The notes under the pieces are model-generated. The model saw only the letters and a list, made by a program, of their open reading frames with translations, was not told the origin of the DNA and did no database searches. DNA of 16,707 bases from Lentisphaerota bacterium (GTDB lineage Bacteria > Verrucomicrobiota > Lentisphaeria > Oligosphaerales > PUNB01): assembly GCA_003552565.1 (NCBI GenBank), contig PUNB01000204.1, positions 1-16,707 of the forward strand, read 5' to 3'. The position numbers and the translations under genes are program-made. Shown piece after piece: positions 15,093 through 16,707 of the stretch; the stretch's first letter is position 1; every line of letters begins with the position of its first letter.

Positions 15093-15291
15093 ACGCCCCC
15101 GCCGGGCTTGTCCCGGCGGAGCGAAAGATTGCAAATAAAAGAATGTTCAACCTTTTTTTGTTCCGCGGCATGTCGGGTCGCCGTCATGCCGCGGAAATGG
15201 AGGGGGTGTATGCAAATTTCTGAAAACCAATCTGCTGCTCCGCCGGGACAAGCCCGGCGGGGGCATAACCCCCTTTTTGGACGGGGTCTAG
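15093..15291. repeat. Palindromic dispersed element, copy B, with a 65-bp insert
   Basis: The arms 15095-15122 and 15237-15264 form a perfect 28-bp inverted repeat. The left half up to GTTCAA (15150) and the right half from ATTTCTG (15216) match copy A at 4373-4511 closely. Copy B has 65 extra bases between them (15151-15215), bordered on both sides by CAA. The insert contains a perfect 12-bp stem, TTCCGCGGCATG (15161-15172) with CATGCCGCGGAA (15185-15196). Confidence 0.9.
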
Positions 15292-15366
15292 CGACTCGCG
15301 ACCAGCGACACGACTTACAATTAACGATTTACTCGTACACTTACTCGTATACTTGGATATGTCCTA

Positions 15367-15405
15367 TATCCGGCGACTCACGCCGGCGGTCGGGCTTACA
15401 TAAAC
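15367..15405. repeat. Hairpin repeat, copy B, just beyond leuB
   Basis: CCGGCG-ACTCA-CGCCGG with following GGTCGGGCTT is the partner of 8882-8920 (31 of 39 identical). It starts 32 bases beyond the leuB stop codon. On the leuB strand no T run follows the stem, so it is not a classical terminator. Confidence 0.65.
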
Positions 15406-15437
15406 CACAGTCTCGCGCGCATCTCTTTAACGCCAAA

Positions 15438-16544
15438 TCACACCAGGGAAGCGACCAAATCTCCGACTTCACTGGTCGAATATCCCATGCGTCCGGCACT
15501 CATTGAATGCAGTTTTTCAGCGGTAACGGTTTTGATTGCTTCCGTAACCCTGACCGAAGCTTCCGTTTCTCCCAATTCATCCAGCATCATGGCGCCACAG
15601 GCAATTGCCGCCAAAGGATTGATTATCCCCTTGCCGGTGTACTTGGGAGCTGAACCGCCGATCGGTTCAAACATGCCGACTCCCTCCGGGTTGATGTTGC
15701 CGCCCGCGGCGATACCCATACCTCCCTGGGTTATCGCACCCAAGTCAGTGATTATATCACCAAACATATTACAGGTGACTATCACATCGAACCACTCTGG
15801 ATTCTTCACCATCCACATACAGGTTGCATCCACATGGCAGTAATCCGTTTTGACATCGGGGTATTCTTCCGCCACTTGGTAAAAGACCCGTTCCCAAAGA
15901 TCAAACGCATAAGTAAGAACATTCGTTTTGCCGCACAGGGTCAATTGACCGATCTTTCCGGCTCCCTTGTCACTGTCGTAAAGCCCATTCCAGGGATTGT
16001 CGCTGTTGTGGCGCCGCCGCACATACTCAAAAGCATAGCGTATGCAGCGTTCGACTTGGTGGCGATTGTAAACCATTGACTGCACCGCCATTTCATGCGG
16101 TGTGTCTTTCATGCTGATACCGCCTATGCCGGTGTATAAACCGCCGGTGTTTTCGCGCACAACCACGTAATCAATGTCTTCCGGTTTCTTATCCGCCAAA
16201 GGTGTCTCCACGCCGGGATAAAGGACCACCGGTCGCAGGTTGATGTACTGGTCCAGCTCAAAGCGCAGACGCAATAGAATGCCTTTTTCCAGAATTCCCG
16301 GCCTGACATCAGGATGGCCGATAGCGCCAAGGTAAATAGCGTCAAACTGCCGCAGCTCTTCAGAGGCGTTTTCAGGCAGCACTTCGCCAGTCGCCAGATA
16401 TCTGTCACCGCCAAAATCAAAAGTTTCCGTTTCCAGCTTAAAATCAAACTTTGAGGCGGCCGCCTGAAGTACTTTAATTCCCTCATTCACCACTTCCGGC
16501 CCAGTGCCGTCTCCCGGCAATATCGCGATCTTGTAGGTATTCAT
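15438..16544 (-). CDS. leuB: 3-isopropylmalate dehydrogenase-like enzyme
   Basis: Probably oxidises and decarboxylates 3-isopropylmalate in leucine synthesis. The 368 residues show the beta-decarboxylating dehydrogenase plan: LPGDGTGPEV (9-18), a substrate region GAIGHPDVRPGILEKGILLRLRF in pieces at about 73-95 with the arginines of IPMDH, INLRP (101-105), VVRENTGGLYTG (128-139, Tyr137), CGKTNVLTYA (204-213, Lys206), MFGDIITDLG (260-269, Asp263 and Asp267) and IGGSAPKYTGKGIINP (295-310). The last motif has Lys301-Tyr302 where NAD-using IPMDH normally has Asp-Ile, so the cofactor choice may differ. A homoisocitrate, tartrate or NAD-isocitrate dehydrogenase is possible, but the substrate loop and the neighbouring asd favour LeuB. 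The ATG at 16544 has GAAAGG 7 bases upstream; a TTG at 16559 would put that site inside the coding region. leuA, leuC and leuD are not in view. Confidence 0.82.
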   Translation of the reverse strand: MNTYKIAILPGDGTGPEVVNEGIKVLQAAASKFDFKLETETFDFGGDRYLATGEVLPENASEELRQFDAIYLGAIGHPDVRPGILEKGILLRLRFELDQYINLRPVVLYPGVETPLADKKPEDIDYVVVRENTGGLYTGIGGISMKDTPHEMAVQSMVYNRHQVERCIRYAFEYVRRRHNSDNPWNGLYDSDKGAGKIGQLTLCGKTNVLTYAFDLWERVFYQVAEEYPDVKTDYCHVDATCMWMVKNPEWFDVIVTCNMFGDIITDLGAITQGGMGIAAGGNINPEGVGMFEPIGGSAPKYTGKGIINPLAAIACGAMMLDELGETEASVRVTEAIKTVTAEKLHSMSAGRMGYSTSEVGDLVASLV

Positions 16545-16551
16545 TAATGTG

Positions 16552-16557
16552 CCTTTC
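16552..16557 (-). promoter_or_regulatory. Ribosome binding site that fixes the leuB ATG start
   Basis: Read on the minus strand this is GAAAGG, 7 bases before ATG at 16544-16542. It overlaps the in-frame TTG at 16559, which argues against that longer start. Confidence 0.65.
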
Positions 16558-16606
16558 AATATTTTTGTTTAATAATTACATGGGTTTAATTCAGACTAGA
16601 CCCTCC

Positions 16607-16707
16607 GCGAAAAGGGGTTGAGGCCTAATTTTGTGCTCACCTTGTCTCGCACCTTGTCTCGCACTTAGTCCAAAAAATGAGGAATCGAAAGAAAACCAGA
16701 CAAGGTG
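16607..16707. repeat. 93-bp dispersed direct repeat, copy B, running to the window edge
   Basis: Positions 16607-16699 match 12060-12152 at 91 of 93 positions. Beyond that the sequence ends in AGACAAGGTG (16698-16707), the exact complement of CACCTTGTCT at 16638-16647, so this copy may be one arm of a larger inverted structure cut by the window end. It begins about 62 bases upstream of the leuB start codon. Confidence 0.85.

Larger units (their letters stand above)
15032..15437. other. Gap between leuB and asd, filled by repeats
   Basis: No gene is credible in these 406 bases. It holds an ATTACG word run (15055-15087), the second copy of the palindromic element (15093-15291), a TAGCGACTCGCGACCAGCGA run (about 15289-15308), a CACTTACTCGTATACTTGG-type run (about 15330-15355) and a hairpin repeat (15367-15405). 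A leuB-asd transcript would have to cross all of these. Confidence 0.7.

Noticed and set aside
1..16707. Transposase, integrase, toxin-antitoxin, phage or defence genes
   Set aside because: None of the long frames shows such motifs; all well-supported genes are housekeeping types or a single unknown.

Overview
The window is a stretch of ordinary bacterial housekeeping genes. I count ten credible protein genes, all intact, and every gap of more than about 100 bases is packed with short palindromic or tandem repeats. The Kdo transferase (waaA) implies a Gram-negative, LPS-bearing cell. The base composition looks close to even, slightly GC-rich. The gene styles (a very long GlnE-like protein, a cyanobacterial/PVC-like PGI, an actinobacterial/planctomycete-like LeuB) hint at a deep-branching environmental lineage, perhaps in the PVC group, but nothing here fixes the phylum.

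Layout from left to right: (1) 1-419, an upstream region with inverted repeats and two GC-rich hairpins; (2) 420-4238 (+), a GlnE-type glutamine synthetase adenylyltransferase/deadenylylase with two N-terminal ACT-like domains, read from a TTG start; (3) 4239-4763, a convergent gap holding a mosaic of at least three repeat families; (4) a minus-strand run read as carbon-nitrogen hydrolase (8789-7824), pgi (7772-6177), waaA (6056-4764); (5) a divergent gap, 8790-9271; (6) folP on + (9272-10153); (7) a minus-strand pair, a secreted metallophosphoesterase (11914-10949) coupled to an acidic Cys-cluster protein of unknown function (10943-10209); (8) 11915-12486, a gap with two 14-bp tandem arrays in opposite orientation; (9) a minus-strand run leuB (16544-15438), asd (15031-14018), icd (13719-12487), separated by repeat-filled gaps; (10) the first half or more of a further repeat up to the window end.

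Metabolically the genes cover nitrogen control (GlnE), the 2-oxoglutarate supply for glutamate (Icd), the aspartate and leucine biosynthetic branches (Asd, LeuB), folate synthesis (FolP), hexose phosphate interconversion (Pgi) and lipid A maturation (WaaA). They do not form one pathway; leuB-asd is a frequently seen neighbourhood, and the rest looks like normal chromosomal background.

The unusual content is between the genes. Several dispersed elements recur inside this one window: a ~130-bp palindromic element, one copy of which carries a 65-bp hairpin insert; a ~160-bp hairpin element with a half copy elsewhere; a 93-bp direct repeat next to two genes; a 70-bp block; and 12- to 14-bp tandem arrays whose units share the same short words (CTTAA/CTTAG/CTTCG/CTTG cores) and often occur as mirrored pairs. 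I saw no CRISPR array, tRNA, rRNA, transposase or defence system.
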